Assembly: GCA_044227605.1 (NCBI GenBank)
Contig: JBGAWJ010000070.1
Location: forward strand, 1-8,683
Reading direction: 5' to 3'
Origin: JAEUKQ01 sp044227605
GTDB taxonomy: Bacteria; Pseudomonadota; Alphaproteobacteria; JAEUKQ01
DNA length: 8,683 nt
Shown here: in pieces, positions 1-5,833 of the stretch
How positions within the stretch are numbered: position 1 is the stretch's first letter
Layout: every line of letters starts with the position of its first letter
Notes under the pieces: model-generated
What the model saw: only the letters and a program-made list of their open reading frames with translations
Databases searched by the model: none
What the model was told of the DNA's origin: nothing
Made by a program: the position numbers and the translations under genes

Positions 1-227
1 TATTCCACATGCGACGTCGCAATCGTCAATATCTTCGTCGGATCTCGCCGCCCCTGCGACTCAGACGCCTTCGCTACCTCATCATACGCCACATACTTCG
101 TCTTCCCATATACCTCCGCAGAGATCTTCGTCAACGCCGCAGTCGTCGTCGTCTTACCATGATCCACGTGCCCTATCGTCCCTACGTTACAGTGCAACTT
201 CGTCCGCTCAAATCTCGCTTTCGCCAT
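1..227 (-). CDS. tuf: Elongation factor Tu, N-terminal 75 codons (partial, runs off the left edge)
   Basis: EF-Tu is the GTPase that delivers aminoacyl-tRNA to the ribosome. The visible part starts MAKARFERTK, has the P-loop GHVDHGKT (residues 19-26) and reaches TIATSHVEY just before the edge. The start is fixed by homology and by AAAGGA, 9 bases upstream of ATG. Three things are odd. Switch I lacks the usual EEKARGITI; instead residues 56-69 carry a longer stretch containing GRRDPTKILTI, although the Thr that would coordinate magnesium (T68) is kept. The Leu of KTTLTAA is Thr, and the Pro of RTKPH is Leu. Codon use is strongly G-ending: all nine Ala are GCG, ten of eleven Thr are ACG, and seven of eight Lys are AAG, unlike neighbouring genes. 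From memory, the KTTTT and RDxTKxxTIA pattern resembles planctomycete-type EF-Tu, which I could not check. The C-terminal domains lie outside the window. Confidence 0.93.
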   Translation of the reverse strand, partial: MAKARFERTKLHCNVGTIGHVDHGKTTTTAALTKISAEVYGKTKYVAYDEVAKASESQGRRDPTKILTIATSHVE

Positions 228-239
228 CTCATCTCATCC

Positions 240-259
240 TTTAAATTACTCAATTTAAA
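240..259 (-). promoter_or_regulatory. AT-only hairpin next to the tuf ribosome binding site
   Basis: A perfect 8-bp inverted repeat, TTTAAATT and AATTTAAA around a 4-base loop, lies in the tuf leader. Read on the minus strand, its 3' arm ends in the AAA of the AAAGGA ribosome binding site, so folding would partly cover that site. The stem has only A-U pairs and would be weak, so a role in translation control is speculative. Confidence 0.35.
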
Positions 260-322
260 ATATTTACTGCCTGTGATAAAAAGCATATTCCCTGACGGAG
301 AATATACCTTACCCGCCTCTAG

Positions 323-353
323 AATATCTGATGGCTAAACAACTTTCTGTCAA
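323..353 (-). promoter_or_regulatory. Candidate sigma70 promoter for tuf
   Basis: On the minus strand there is a perfect -35 box TTGACA (348-353) and a -10-like GATATT (323-328, four of six matches) separated by 19 bases. It lies between the terminator behind tRNA-Gly and the tuf start, where a separate tuf promoter would be needed. The spacer is longer than ideal. Confidence 0.5.
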
Positions 354-396
354 GCCATAAATAACCAAATTCTATTTGATCGCCAACGGTTTTTAG

Positions 397-435
397 AAAA
401 ACAAAACCTTCCCTTTATCAAGGGGAATTGGTTTT
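397..435 (-). terminator. Intrinsic terminator downstream of tRNA-Gly
   Basis: On the minus strand an AAAACCAATTCCCCTT arm pairs, with one small bulge, with AAGGGAAGGTTTT across a short loop. The T-rich tail TTTTGTTTTT follows directly. It lies 13 bases past the CCA end of the tRNA gene, so it would end the tRNA transcript before tuf. Confidence 0.75.
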
Positions 436-447
436 CATCGGTTGTTT

Positions 448-521
448 TGGAGCGGGTGACGGGAATCGGACCCGCGTAACCAGCTTGGAAGGCTGGGACT
501 CTACCATTGAGCTACACCCGC
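448..521 (-). tRNA. tRNA-Gly, anticodon UCC
   Basis: The minus strand folds as a complete cloverleaf. The acceptor stem is GCGGGTG with CACCCGC, the discriminator base is T, and CCA is encoded at 448-450. The D-arm region is TAGCTCAATGGTAGA. The anticodon stem is CCAGC with GCTGG around the loop CTTCCAA (anticodon TCC at 487-489), and the T-arm carries GTCCGATTC. U73 and the anticodon both fit a glycine tRNA reading GGA and GGG. A tRNA-Gly gene just upstream of tuf is a familiar bacterial arrangement. Confidence 0.97.
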
Positions 522-533
522 ATATCATAGCAT

Positions 534-562
534 TTTTTACCTGTTTTATTTTTACTAGTCAA
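534..562 (-). promoter_or_regulatory. Candidate promoter for tRNA-Gly
   Basis: On the minus strand TTGACT (557-562) is followed after exactly 17 bases by TAAAAA (534-539). Transcription would start a few bases before the mature tRNA 5' end at 521. The -10 box matches the consensus at only four positions. Confidence 0.45.
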
Positions 563-574
563 AACAAAAAATCG

Positions 575-598
575 TTTTATGATAAAGCTTTCATAAAA
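575..598. repeat. 8-bp inverted repeat between tRNA-Gly and moaA
   Basis: TTTTATGA and TCATAAAA are perfect inverted copies around an 8-base centre, in the divergent spacer between tRNA-Gly (minus) and moaA (plus). It contains a -10-like TATGAT (578-583) facing moaA. It could be an operator or a leader hairpin for moaA; nothing identifies a binding protein. Confidence 0.4.
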
Positions 599-664
599 AT
601 AGGTTTTTGTAATCTCCCTCACCAGATTTTTTTATTGGCTAAAGCATATGAGGACAAGAAAAAA

Positions 665-1639
665 TTGCTGCAGGATATTTTTGGGCGGTCATTCCCTTAT
701 TTAAGGCTTTCCATAACGGATGCCTGTAATTTTCGCTGTAGATATTGTTTACCCAATGGATATGCGCATAGTGGCAAGCAACAATTTTTGACAGTGGATG
801 AAATTGTTAGGTTAGTGCGTGGATTTGCAGCTTTAGGAGTTTGGAAAATTCGTTTAACAGGGGGGGAGCCAACTATTCGTAATGACTTACCCCATATTAT
901 TGAAGCCATCCGTTCCATCCCCCAAATTACCCACATTGCCCTAACCACCAATGGATATAATTTATTACAAAAAGCCTTTTTATATTATGAAGCAGGGGTG
1001 CGTTATTTAAACGTCAGCGTTGATTCGCTTGATCCCAAAAAATTCCAAGAAATCACCGGTCAGGATAAATTACCAGAAATTATGGAAGGTATTTACTTGG
1101 CAAAAAATATAGGGTTTCAAAAAATTAAAATAAATGCGGTGTTAATGAAAGGGTATAATGACCAAGACATCAGCCAATTTATAGAATGGGTTAGACATCG
1201 ATCTTTCAGTATCCGTTTTATTGAATTGATGGAAACCGGCCATACAAAAGAATTTTTTCAAAAACACCATGTATCAGGACAAGTGGTTGAAGATTTCTTG
1301 TTAAATAGCAGTTGGCGGGAAATCCCACGGGCACTTGCGGCTGGCCCTGCCCGCGAATTTTTACACCCTGATTTTCAAGGAACTATCGGGCTAATTACCC
1401 CGTATGGAAAGAATTTTTGCGCGAGTTGTAACCGTTTACGGGTAAGTGCTAAGGGAGGGCTGCAATTATGCCTTTTCGGTGATGGGCGTCATGACTTAAG
1501 GCCATTATTGCAACATGATACCCAGTTATCTGCCCTACAAAAAGCCATTATCGGCGCCTTAAACCTAAAAGAAGAAGCCCATCGTTTGCAACAGGGTCAT
1601 ACCGGTATTACACCGCACCTTGCTTCAATCGGTGGTTGA
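665..1639 (+). CDS. moaA: GTP 3',8-cyclase MoaA (molybdenum cofactor synthesis)
   Basis: MoaA is the cytoplasmic radical-SAM enzyme that converts GTP to 3',8-cyclo-GTP, the first step of molybdopterin synthesis. The 324-residue product has every hallmark: FGRSFPYLRLSITD at the N-terminus, the radical-SAM CX3CX2C cluster (C21, C25, C28), LTGGEPTIR, LTTNGY, VSVDSLDP, the second 4Fe-4S motif CX2CX13C (C252, C255, C269), and the terminal Gly-Gly that the family needs for activity. I chose the TTG start because AGGA lies 10 bases upstream and the protein then begins where family members do. The frame stays open upstream to 428, but that part runs antisense through the tRNA gene and has no MoaA similarity. 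Another TTG at 635 is possible. No other moa genes are visible, so moaA stands alone here. It is clearly more AT-rich than the genes to its right. Confidence 0.96.
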   Translation: MLQDIFGRSFPYLRLSITDACNFRCRYCLPNGYAHSGKQQFLTVDEIVRLVRGFAALGVWKIRLTGGEPTIRNDLPHIIEAIRSIPQITHIALTTNGYNLLQKAFLYYEAGVRYLNVSVDSLDPKKFQEITGQDKLPEIMEGIYLAKNIGFQKIKINAVLMKGYNDQDISQFIEWVRHRSFSIRFIELMETGHTKEFFQKHHVSGQVVEDFLLNSSWREIPRALAAGPAREFLHPDFQGTIGLITPYGKNFCASCNRLRVSAKGGLQLCLFGDGRHDLRPLLQHDTQLSALQKAIIGALNLKEEAHRLQQGHTGITPHLASIGG

Positions 1640-1769
1640 ACCCAGAAATAGAAAAAAGATAATTTAAATTCCAGACAACCCCTGGGCTAATTTTTATTCA
1701 CACATAACTTGATAATGAAGATTGCCCCCTCCATATAAAATGGCAGTCACAAAGATGAAAGGATACATA

Positions 1770-2819
1770 TTGGTTGGTTTATTTGACCCTCTGAAAATTG
1801 GCGAGCTAACCATTCCCAATCGTATTATCATGGCCCCGTTGACCCGCAGTCGAGCAGGACAAGAACGTATCCCCAATGCGTTGATGGCTAAATATTACCA
1901 GCAACGCGCCTCAGCCGGTTTAATTATCGCGGAGGCCACGTCGATCTCCCCGATGGGGGTTGGCTATGCAGATACCCCTGGAATTTGGTCATCTGCCCAA
2001 ATCGAGGGCTGGAAATTAATTACCCAAGCTGTTCATCAGGCGCAAGGGCGCATTTTTCTGCAATTGTGGCATGTGGGTCGTATTTCTGATCCCATTTTTT
2101 TAAACGGGAAATTACCAGTGGCCCCCAGTGCCATCGCCGCCCCCGGCCATGTTAGCCTGCTGCGGCCACAACGGCCCTATGTTGTCCCGAGGGCTTTGGA
2201 AACCCGGGAAATACCCGATATTATTGAATCATACCGGCAAGCCGCTTATAACGCTAAAGTCGCTGGATTTGATGGGGTGGAAATCCATGGAGCTAACGGT
2301 TATCTGCTTGATCAATTTTTGCATGAAAGCACTAACCAACGTCATGACCGTTATGGTGGTTCCCTTGAAAAACGCGCCCGTTTGATGCTTGAAGTAACAG
2401 ATGCCGTAATCTCCGTTTGGGGAGCCAAGCGGGTTGGGGTCCATTTGTCCCCCCGCAGCGATAAATTACCCGATGAAGACACGCATTTGGTGGAAACTTT
2501 CCGCTATGTCGCCGCAGAATTAGGAAAACGCCAAATTGGCTTCATTTTCGTGCGTGAATCCATAAAAGAAGGCCGGTTGGGGCTTGAAATCAAAAAGGCT
2601 TTCGGTGGCGTTTATATCGCTAATCAAAAAATTACCAAAGAACTGGCTGAACACGCTTTAAAAAATAATCAAGCCGATGCAGTGGCATTTGGCAACCTAT
2701 TTATCTCGAATCCTGATTTACCCCACCGCTTTTCATTGAATGCCCCTTTAAACTCATCCGACCCCACAACTTTTTATACGCCGGGGGCCAAGGGATATAC
2801 TGATTACCCCACTTTATAA
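1770..2819 (+). CDS. Old Yellow Enzyme family NADH:flavin oxidoreductase, NemA-like
   Basis: This FMN-dependent TIM-barrel ene-reductase family reduces activated alkenes, quinones, maleimides and nitro-compounds with NAD(P)H. Family marks are PLKIGELTIPNRIIMAPLTR near the start, QLWHVGR (98-104), the substrate-anion pair H173/N176 and catalytic Tyr178 in EIHGANGYL, DRYGGSLEKR (194-203), and the NemA-like C-terminus GYTDYPTL. Several usual FMN contacts are changed: GVRLSP reads GVHLSP (H225), the Gly-rich phosphate loop reads YIANQKIT (282-289), and AFGR reads AFGN (N309). The enzyme may have altered cofactor binding. AAAGGA six bases before TTG at 1770 sets my start (349 residues); ATG at 1755 would add five residues but lacks a good ribosome binding site. 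The gene is separated from moaA by 130 bases and probably has its own promoter. The nemA name is withheld because orthology is unproven. Confidence 0.93.
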   Translation: MVGLFDPLKIGELTIPNRIIMAPLTRSRAGQERIPNALMAKYYQQRASAGLIIAEATSISPMGVGYADTPGIWSSAQIEGWKLITQAVHQAQGRIFLQLWHVGRISDPIFLNGKLPVAPSAIAAPGHVSLLRPQRPYVVPRALETREIPDIIESYRQAAYNAKVAGFDGVEIHGANGYLLDQFLHESTNQRHDRYGGSLEKRARLMLEVTDAVISVWGAKRVGVHLSPRSDKLPDEDTHLVETFRYVAAELGKRQIGFIFVRESIKEGRLGLEIKKAFGGVYIANQKITKELAEHALKNNQADAVAFGNLFISNPDLPHRFSLNAPLNSSDPTTFYTPGAKGYTDYPTL

Positions 2820-2829
2820 GGAACATTTG

Positions 2830-3024
2830 ATGAAACCCGGATTAATTAGTTATCAAGCTACCCTGGGGATCATCCAAGAACAATCGGGCCCCTTGAGGGC
2901 GGCAACGATTCCTTTAGCAAAAGCACTCACACCGTTGGCAGCGATGGGAAGACAGGATAATCTTTGTTGTCCACGAGTTAGCTGCCTTAGCTGTTCTAAG
3001 GGCGTTCGGTTAAGACACGGTTAA
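2830..3024 (+). CDS. Unrecognised 64-residue cysteine-rich ORF behind the OYE gene
   Basis: An ATG preceded at good spacing by AAGGAAC, which overlaps the TAA of the reductase gene, opens a 64-codon frame, so translational coupling is possible. The product begins MKPGLISYQATLG, has no membrane segment or signal peptide, and ends with a Cys cluster, CCPRVSCLSC (residues 46-55), and a basic tail. I do not recognise it. The Cys spacing could bind a metal, but it could equally be chance or the remnant of a longer broken gene. The ribosome binding site and position are the only support for expression. Confidence 0.35.
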   Translation: MKPGLISYQATLGIIQEQSGPLRAATIPLAKALTPLAAMGRQDNLCCPRVSCLSCSKGVRLRHG

Positions 3025-3336
3025 AACGTCAATCATGGCTGATGAAAGGAAGCGCGTTTTATCAGCAGGTATAAAAAAGGATTTTATTCTTGGTTACCTG
3101 TATTTTATATAAAGTAAGATTAAGGTATTTATACGCACCAAATATACCTGATAAAATTCTTTTCTTTTTCTAAGCCTTCAGGATTACCGAAACCCCTATC
3201 TTTGGCTTTAGGCTCCAGAATTTTTTATTGATGGTGCTTGAATTAATTTTATGCCTTTTTCTTTATTTTCTCTTTTAAATTCCAGGTGTGAAATGCGATT
3301 TTAAAAATGCAAGATTGATTGTATTTCCATATCCAG
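3025..3336. other. AT-rich non-coding stretch
   Basis: I see no gene of credible length here on either strand. The only structures are inverted CAGGTATA-like copies (3057-3156) and a T-run at 3221-3226 preceded by a poor stem. Promoter-like AT-rich hexamers are plentiful but not separable from base composition. It may be decayed coding sequence, given the unrecognised frame to its left. Confidence 0.5.
3057..3156. repeat. Inverted copies of a CAGGTATA-like word
   Basis: TTTTATCAGCAGGTATA (3057-3073) is mirrored by TATACCTGATAAAA (3143-3156) apart from a 3-base insertion. A second inverted copy, TACCTG, sits between them at 3095-3100 and could pair with CAGGTA (3066-3071). The arms are short and AT-rich, so this could be a large weak hairpin or chance. 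Confidence 0.35.
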
Positions 3337-3357
3337 GGTGCCATTTCCCATGGCACC
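3337..3357. terminator. Perfect 8-bp hairpin behind the minus-strand operon
   Basis: GGTGCCAT and ATGGCACC enclose a 5-base loop, 26 bases past the stop of the gene at 3383. It is the obvious 3' structure for the minus-strand operon. There is no T-run on the minus side and only TTT on the plus side, so it may stabilise RNA ends or act with Rho rather than terminate on its own. Confidence 0.5.
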
Positions 3358-3382
3358 TTTCATGTTCCTGACGAAGAAGTTA

Positions 3383-3979
3383 TCATCCAACAGCAACGAG
3401 GGAGAAACCGATTTTTGTGCCCTTGCCTTTGCTGTAAGCCAATTGGATTTGCAACTGTGCTAAGGGTTCTAGGTAACGGGCAACCAGCAGGTTTCCAGTA
3501 TCCACCGATTCAAAACCAAAGGAGGTAGCTAACACCGTTACGGCCTTTTTAGCAGCCTCATCATTGCCAGCCACCAGCACCGTGGCAGAACCGCGCCCGC
3601 CATCCAAGCGGGTTTTTAAAACATCGGCAAAAATCGTATTGAAGGCCTTGACCACTTTAACCCCGGACAGCCGCTTGGCAATTTCTTCAGCGGCTGAGGT
3701 GGTGTGACCCACCGTTAAGCTCATATAATCAGGGGCTAACGGGTTGGTGATATCCACCAATATTTTGCCCGTTAAATTTTTGGCAATCTCTTTGTTGTCG
3801 GCAAGAGCCAAGGCTTCCCCATAAGGTACCGCCAAAACCACCATATCAACCCCTTTAATAGCCGCTAATACCGGCTGTTTCGGATCGCGCGAACCAACTG
3901 TCACGGTATGTCCAGCTTTTCTGGCAAGTTCAGCCAAAGATGAACCCATTTTCCCTTTGCCAATTACTGCTATTTTCAT
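3383..3979 (-). CDS. NADPH-dependent F420-reductase-like Rossmann oxidoreductase
   Basis: The 198-residue protein matches the F420_oxidored/NpdG-like family of NADP-binding proteins, which move hydride to or from a deazaflavin or an unknown acceptor. It opens MKIAVIGKGKMGSSLA, a Rossmann GxGxxG motif (G7, G9, G12), followed by GSRDP, whose Ser-Arg pair is typical of NADP preference. VVLAVPYG and VDITNPL then fit the standard core, as does KVVKAFNTIFADVL. ATG is preceded by AAGGAA at good spacing. It follows the beta-lactamase-fold gene by 26 bases, so the two probably form an operon. Nothing in the window makes coenzyme F420, and many proteins in this family occur in bacteria without it, so the true substrate is unknown. 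The codons look native to the window. Confidence 0.88.
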   Translation of the reverse strand: MKIAVIGKGKMGSSLAELARKAGHTVTVGSRDPKQPVLAAIKGVDMVVLAVPYGEALALADNKEIAKNLTGKILVDITNPLAPDYMSLTVGHTTSAAEEIAKRLSGVKVVKAFNTIFADVLKTRLDGGRGSATVLVAGNDEAAKKAVTVLATSFGFESVDTGNLLVARYLEPLAQLQIQLAYSKGKGTKIGFSLVAVG

Positions 3980-4005
3980 GATATTTTCCTTGCATTATAA
4001 AAGTG

Positions 4006-4965
4006 TTATTTAGAAGAAATTTTTGAGAGAGCTAAACCGTAAACACCGTAGCTAATTAAATCCGGCAAAGCATAATTAGGAAAGGCGTTGACAAATTCAG
4101 CTTGGATCGCTTGAAAATGACCCTGTGACTTCACGGGATCGGTTAATTCAGGCAAGGCATTATCCCCTAATTTTTTAACATAGTTAGTCACAATTTGATC
4201 AGCTTTATCAAGATAGGCGATTTGCACGGGCACCACTTCCGCAACCAGGCCGAATTGGCCGCGTCCACCATAAATTTTGCCTTTGGCTAAGGTCAGCAAT
4301 TGCTGCAAATCCGCTTTCCAGCCAGCGATATTTGGCTGGGTTTTACCATCAATAATACCCCCTTCCAACCAGGCATGTGCTTGATAAGCAACCAAATCGC
4401 CCACAATTAAATCACCGCTTGCATCAATCCGTACCACCACCTGATTACTGGAAATTCCAGGTTCTTTTAATTCAATCAGGGTAATGGTTTCGCCTGATTT
4501 CAGCTTGATCACTTTCTGACCGCTGAAAGTGGTTTTTACAGGCTCCATTTTCGGATAATTTTCATGGGTAAAGACATGGGCGATTTCCACCCAGAAATAG
4601 CGTTTGTAAGAATCAACACCCGGAATAGCGGCGGCTGTTTTAGCCGATGCGATGCTTTCTGCGCCCAATTTATGAAATACCGGTAATCCATTGAATTTAT
4701 CGGGGTTGGGATGGGTTATAATAATGCGGGTAATCGGTGATTTGGTTTGTTTTTTGATATCGGCCACCAATTGTTGCGCAACCTCAAGGGTGAATTGGGT
4801 ATCAACCACCGTGACTTCTTTGCCGTCATCATACCAGACGGAATGGGTGTTAAACCCCTCATCACCTGAGGTAAACACATGCAATTGACCCGCCTCGGCA
4901 GTAAGCGCCCTGGTAAGGGTTAGAGCAACCGCAGCTGCCCCTAAAAATGATTTCGTACAACGCAT
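4006..4965 (-). CDS. Exported metallo-beta-lactamase-fold protein with degenerate metal motif
   Basis: The 319-residue product begins with a Sec-type signal peptide (hydrophobic residues 8-23, likely cleavage after AEA at 23-25), so it should be periplasmic. AGGAGG, 9 bases before ATG, sets the start firmly. The MBL fold is recognisable: VTVVDTQF (strand before the motif), ITRIIITHPNPDKFNG, and LIVGDLVAYQAHAWLEGG. The usual HxHxDH reads H85-P-N87-P-D89-K90, so two metal-binding His are Asn and Lys. The usual GHTxG site reads KEPGISSN and has no His. D190 of the GD motif remains. Classic two-zinc hydrolysis is therefore doubtful; it may belong to a diverged subfamily with different metal use or no activity. 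It is the first gene of a probable operon with the Rossmann reductase, divergent from an AraC-type regulator. Confidence 0.88.
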   Translation of the reverse strand: MRCTKSFLGAAAVALTLTRALTAEAGQLHVFTSGDEGFNTHSVWYDDGKEVTVVDTQFTLEVAQQLVADIKKQTKSPITRIIITHPNPDKFNGLPVFHKLGAESIASAKTAAAIPGVDSYKRYFWVEIAHVFTHENYPKMEPVKTTFSGQKVIKLKSGETITLIELKEPGISSNQVVVRIDASGDLIVGDLVAYQAHAWLEGGIIDGKTQPNIAGWKADLQQLLTLAKGKIYGGRGQFGLVAEVVPVQIAYLDKADQIVTNYVKKLGDNALPELTDPVKSQGHFQAIQAEFVNAFPNYALPDLISYGVYGLALSKISSK

Positions 4966-5000
4966 CAGAACCTGCCTCCTTTGTTTGGGAATTGACCTGC

Positions 5001-5018
5001 ACTTGACTATAACCAAGT
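5001..5018. promoter_or_regulatory. Inverted repeat overlapping divergent promoter elements
   Basis: ACTTG and CAAGT form a dyad with an 8-base centre in the spacer between the araC-type gene and the MBL operon. It overlaps a plus-strand -35 (TTGACT, 5003-5008) and a minus-strand -10-like TATAGT (5006-5011), so a protein bound here could affect both directions. The arms are short. Confidence 0.35.
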
Positions 5019-5032
5019 ATTTTCGTTATTCT
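5003..5032 (+). promoter_or_regulatory. Candidate promoter for the AraC-family gene
   Basis: TTGACT (5003-5008) and TATTCT (5027-5032) are 18 bases apart, and transcription would begin about 30 bases before the ATG at 5071. Both boxes are close to the sigma70 consensus. Confidence 0.5.
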
Positions 5033-5036
5033 AGGC

Positions 5037-5055
5037 ATATTTAGAAAATAAATAT
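5037..5055. promoter_or_regulatory. Inverted repeat in the AraC-gene leader
   Basis: ATATTT and AAATAT flank a 7-base centre, just downstream of the proposed plus-strand -10 box. It is a possible autoregulatory site for the AraC-type protein, but it is all A/T and may be chance. Confidence 0.25.
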
Positions 5056-5070
5056 GGCAAAACAGACAAA

Positions 5071-5823
5071 ATGATATCCTTGATTAACCCAGATGAGGCA
5101 CCAAGGGCGCTCGTGGTAGTTGCTGAAAAATACAATGCTTATCAGGGCGATTGGCACAACCACCGCCGTGCACAATTAGTTCATGCCAGCCAAGGGGTGA
5201 TCCATGTGCAAACCACGGAGGGGCGGTGGGTGGTGCCGCCGCAGCGGGCGGTTTGGATATTGCCGAATGTGTTGCATCAAGTGTCTTCCCGCCAAGGTTT
5301 TTGGCTGCATACACTGTATGCCGAACCAGCCGCCCTGCCCTTGCCCAACCAATGCGGGGTAGTAACCGTTGATCCTTTGATAAACCAATTATTGGTTACG
5401 GCTGCTGGATTCGGCCTGGATTATCCACCGAGTGGGATGGAAGCAAGATTGATGCGGGTGCTGGTGGATTGGCTGCCGCGCTTGCCCAGCACCCCCTTGC
5501 ATTTACCGCAACCCCAAGATAAAAGGTTGCGAAAATTGGCGGCCCTTTTAGAAGATAATATCGGGGACAGCAACCCCTTGGAACAAATGGCGCCGCTAAG
5601 CGGCCTGACACCACGCACTGCCGCTCGTTTATTTCTGAAAGAAACCGGATTAACTTTTGGCCAATGGCGGCAACAATTGCGCTTACTAACCGCCCTTGAA
5701 AAGCTTGGAAATGGAGAAAAGGTGACTAATGTGGCCTTGGATGTGGGGTATCAGGATGTGTCGTCTTTCATCACCTTGTTTAAAAATGCCTTCGGTCAAA
5801 CTCCCGCACGCTATTTCGGCTAA
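5071..5823 (+). CDS. AraC-family transcriptional regulator with N-terminal cupin
   Basis: The 250-residue protein has an AraC-type cupin sensor (about residues 15-95) and a double helix-turn-helix DNA-binding domain (about 150-250). The cupin shows WHNHRRAQLVHASQGV, a ligand-pocket His pair, then RWVVPPQRAVWILP, a block typical of NimR/YeaM-like regulators. The DNA-binding part has LEQMAPLSGLTPRTAARLFLKE (first HTH) and VTNVALDVGYQDVSSFITLFKNAFGQTPARYF (second HTH with the family signature). The ATG has no strong ribosome binding site. It is divergent from the MBL/reductase operon with 105 bases between the starts, so that operon is its most likely target. It ends 10 bases before the converging hxlR-type gene, with no clear terminator between. 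The ligand is unknown. Confidence 0.95.
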   Translation: MISLINPDEAPRALVVVAEKYNAYQGDWHNHRRAQLVHASQGVIHVQTTEGRWVVPPQRAVWILPNVLHQVSSRQGFWLHTLYAEPAALPLPNQCGVVTVDPLINQLLVTAAGFGLDYPPSGMEARLMRVLVDWLPRLPSTPLHLPQPQDKRLRKLAALLEDNIGDSNPLEQMAPLSGLTPRTAARLFLKETGLTFGQWRQQLRLLTALEKLGNGEKVTNVALDVGYQDVSSFITLFKNAFGQTPARYFG

Positions 5824-5833
5824 ATGGACAGGA

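Noticed and set aside
9..338. Arginine-rich open frame on the plus strand
   Set aside because: It is the antisense of tuf and its leader; the Arg-rich product is a by-product of the G-ending codons of tuf.
523..528. TATGAT box on the minus strand just before tRNA-Gly
   Set aside because: It ends two bases before the mature tRNA, so transcription would start inside the tRNA, and no -35 box lies at the right distance.
536..555. TTACCTG plus T-rich stretch similar to the one near 3094
   Set aside because: Short, AT-rich and interrupted; not distinguishable from base-composition effects.
428..664. N-terminal extension of MoaA through the tRNA region
   Set aside because: The frame is open, but this part is antisense to tRNA-Gly, lacks family similarity, and a good ribosome binding site exists at the later TTG.
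3034..3111. 25-codon peptide frame starting ATGGCTGATG
   Set aside because: It has no ribosome binding site and no recognisable similarity; it lies in AT-rich DNA where such frames arise by chance.
5084..5618. Several open frames antisense to the AraC-type gene
   Set aside because: They overlap a well-supported regulator, have low-complexity products and no family match.
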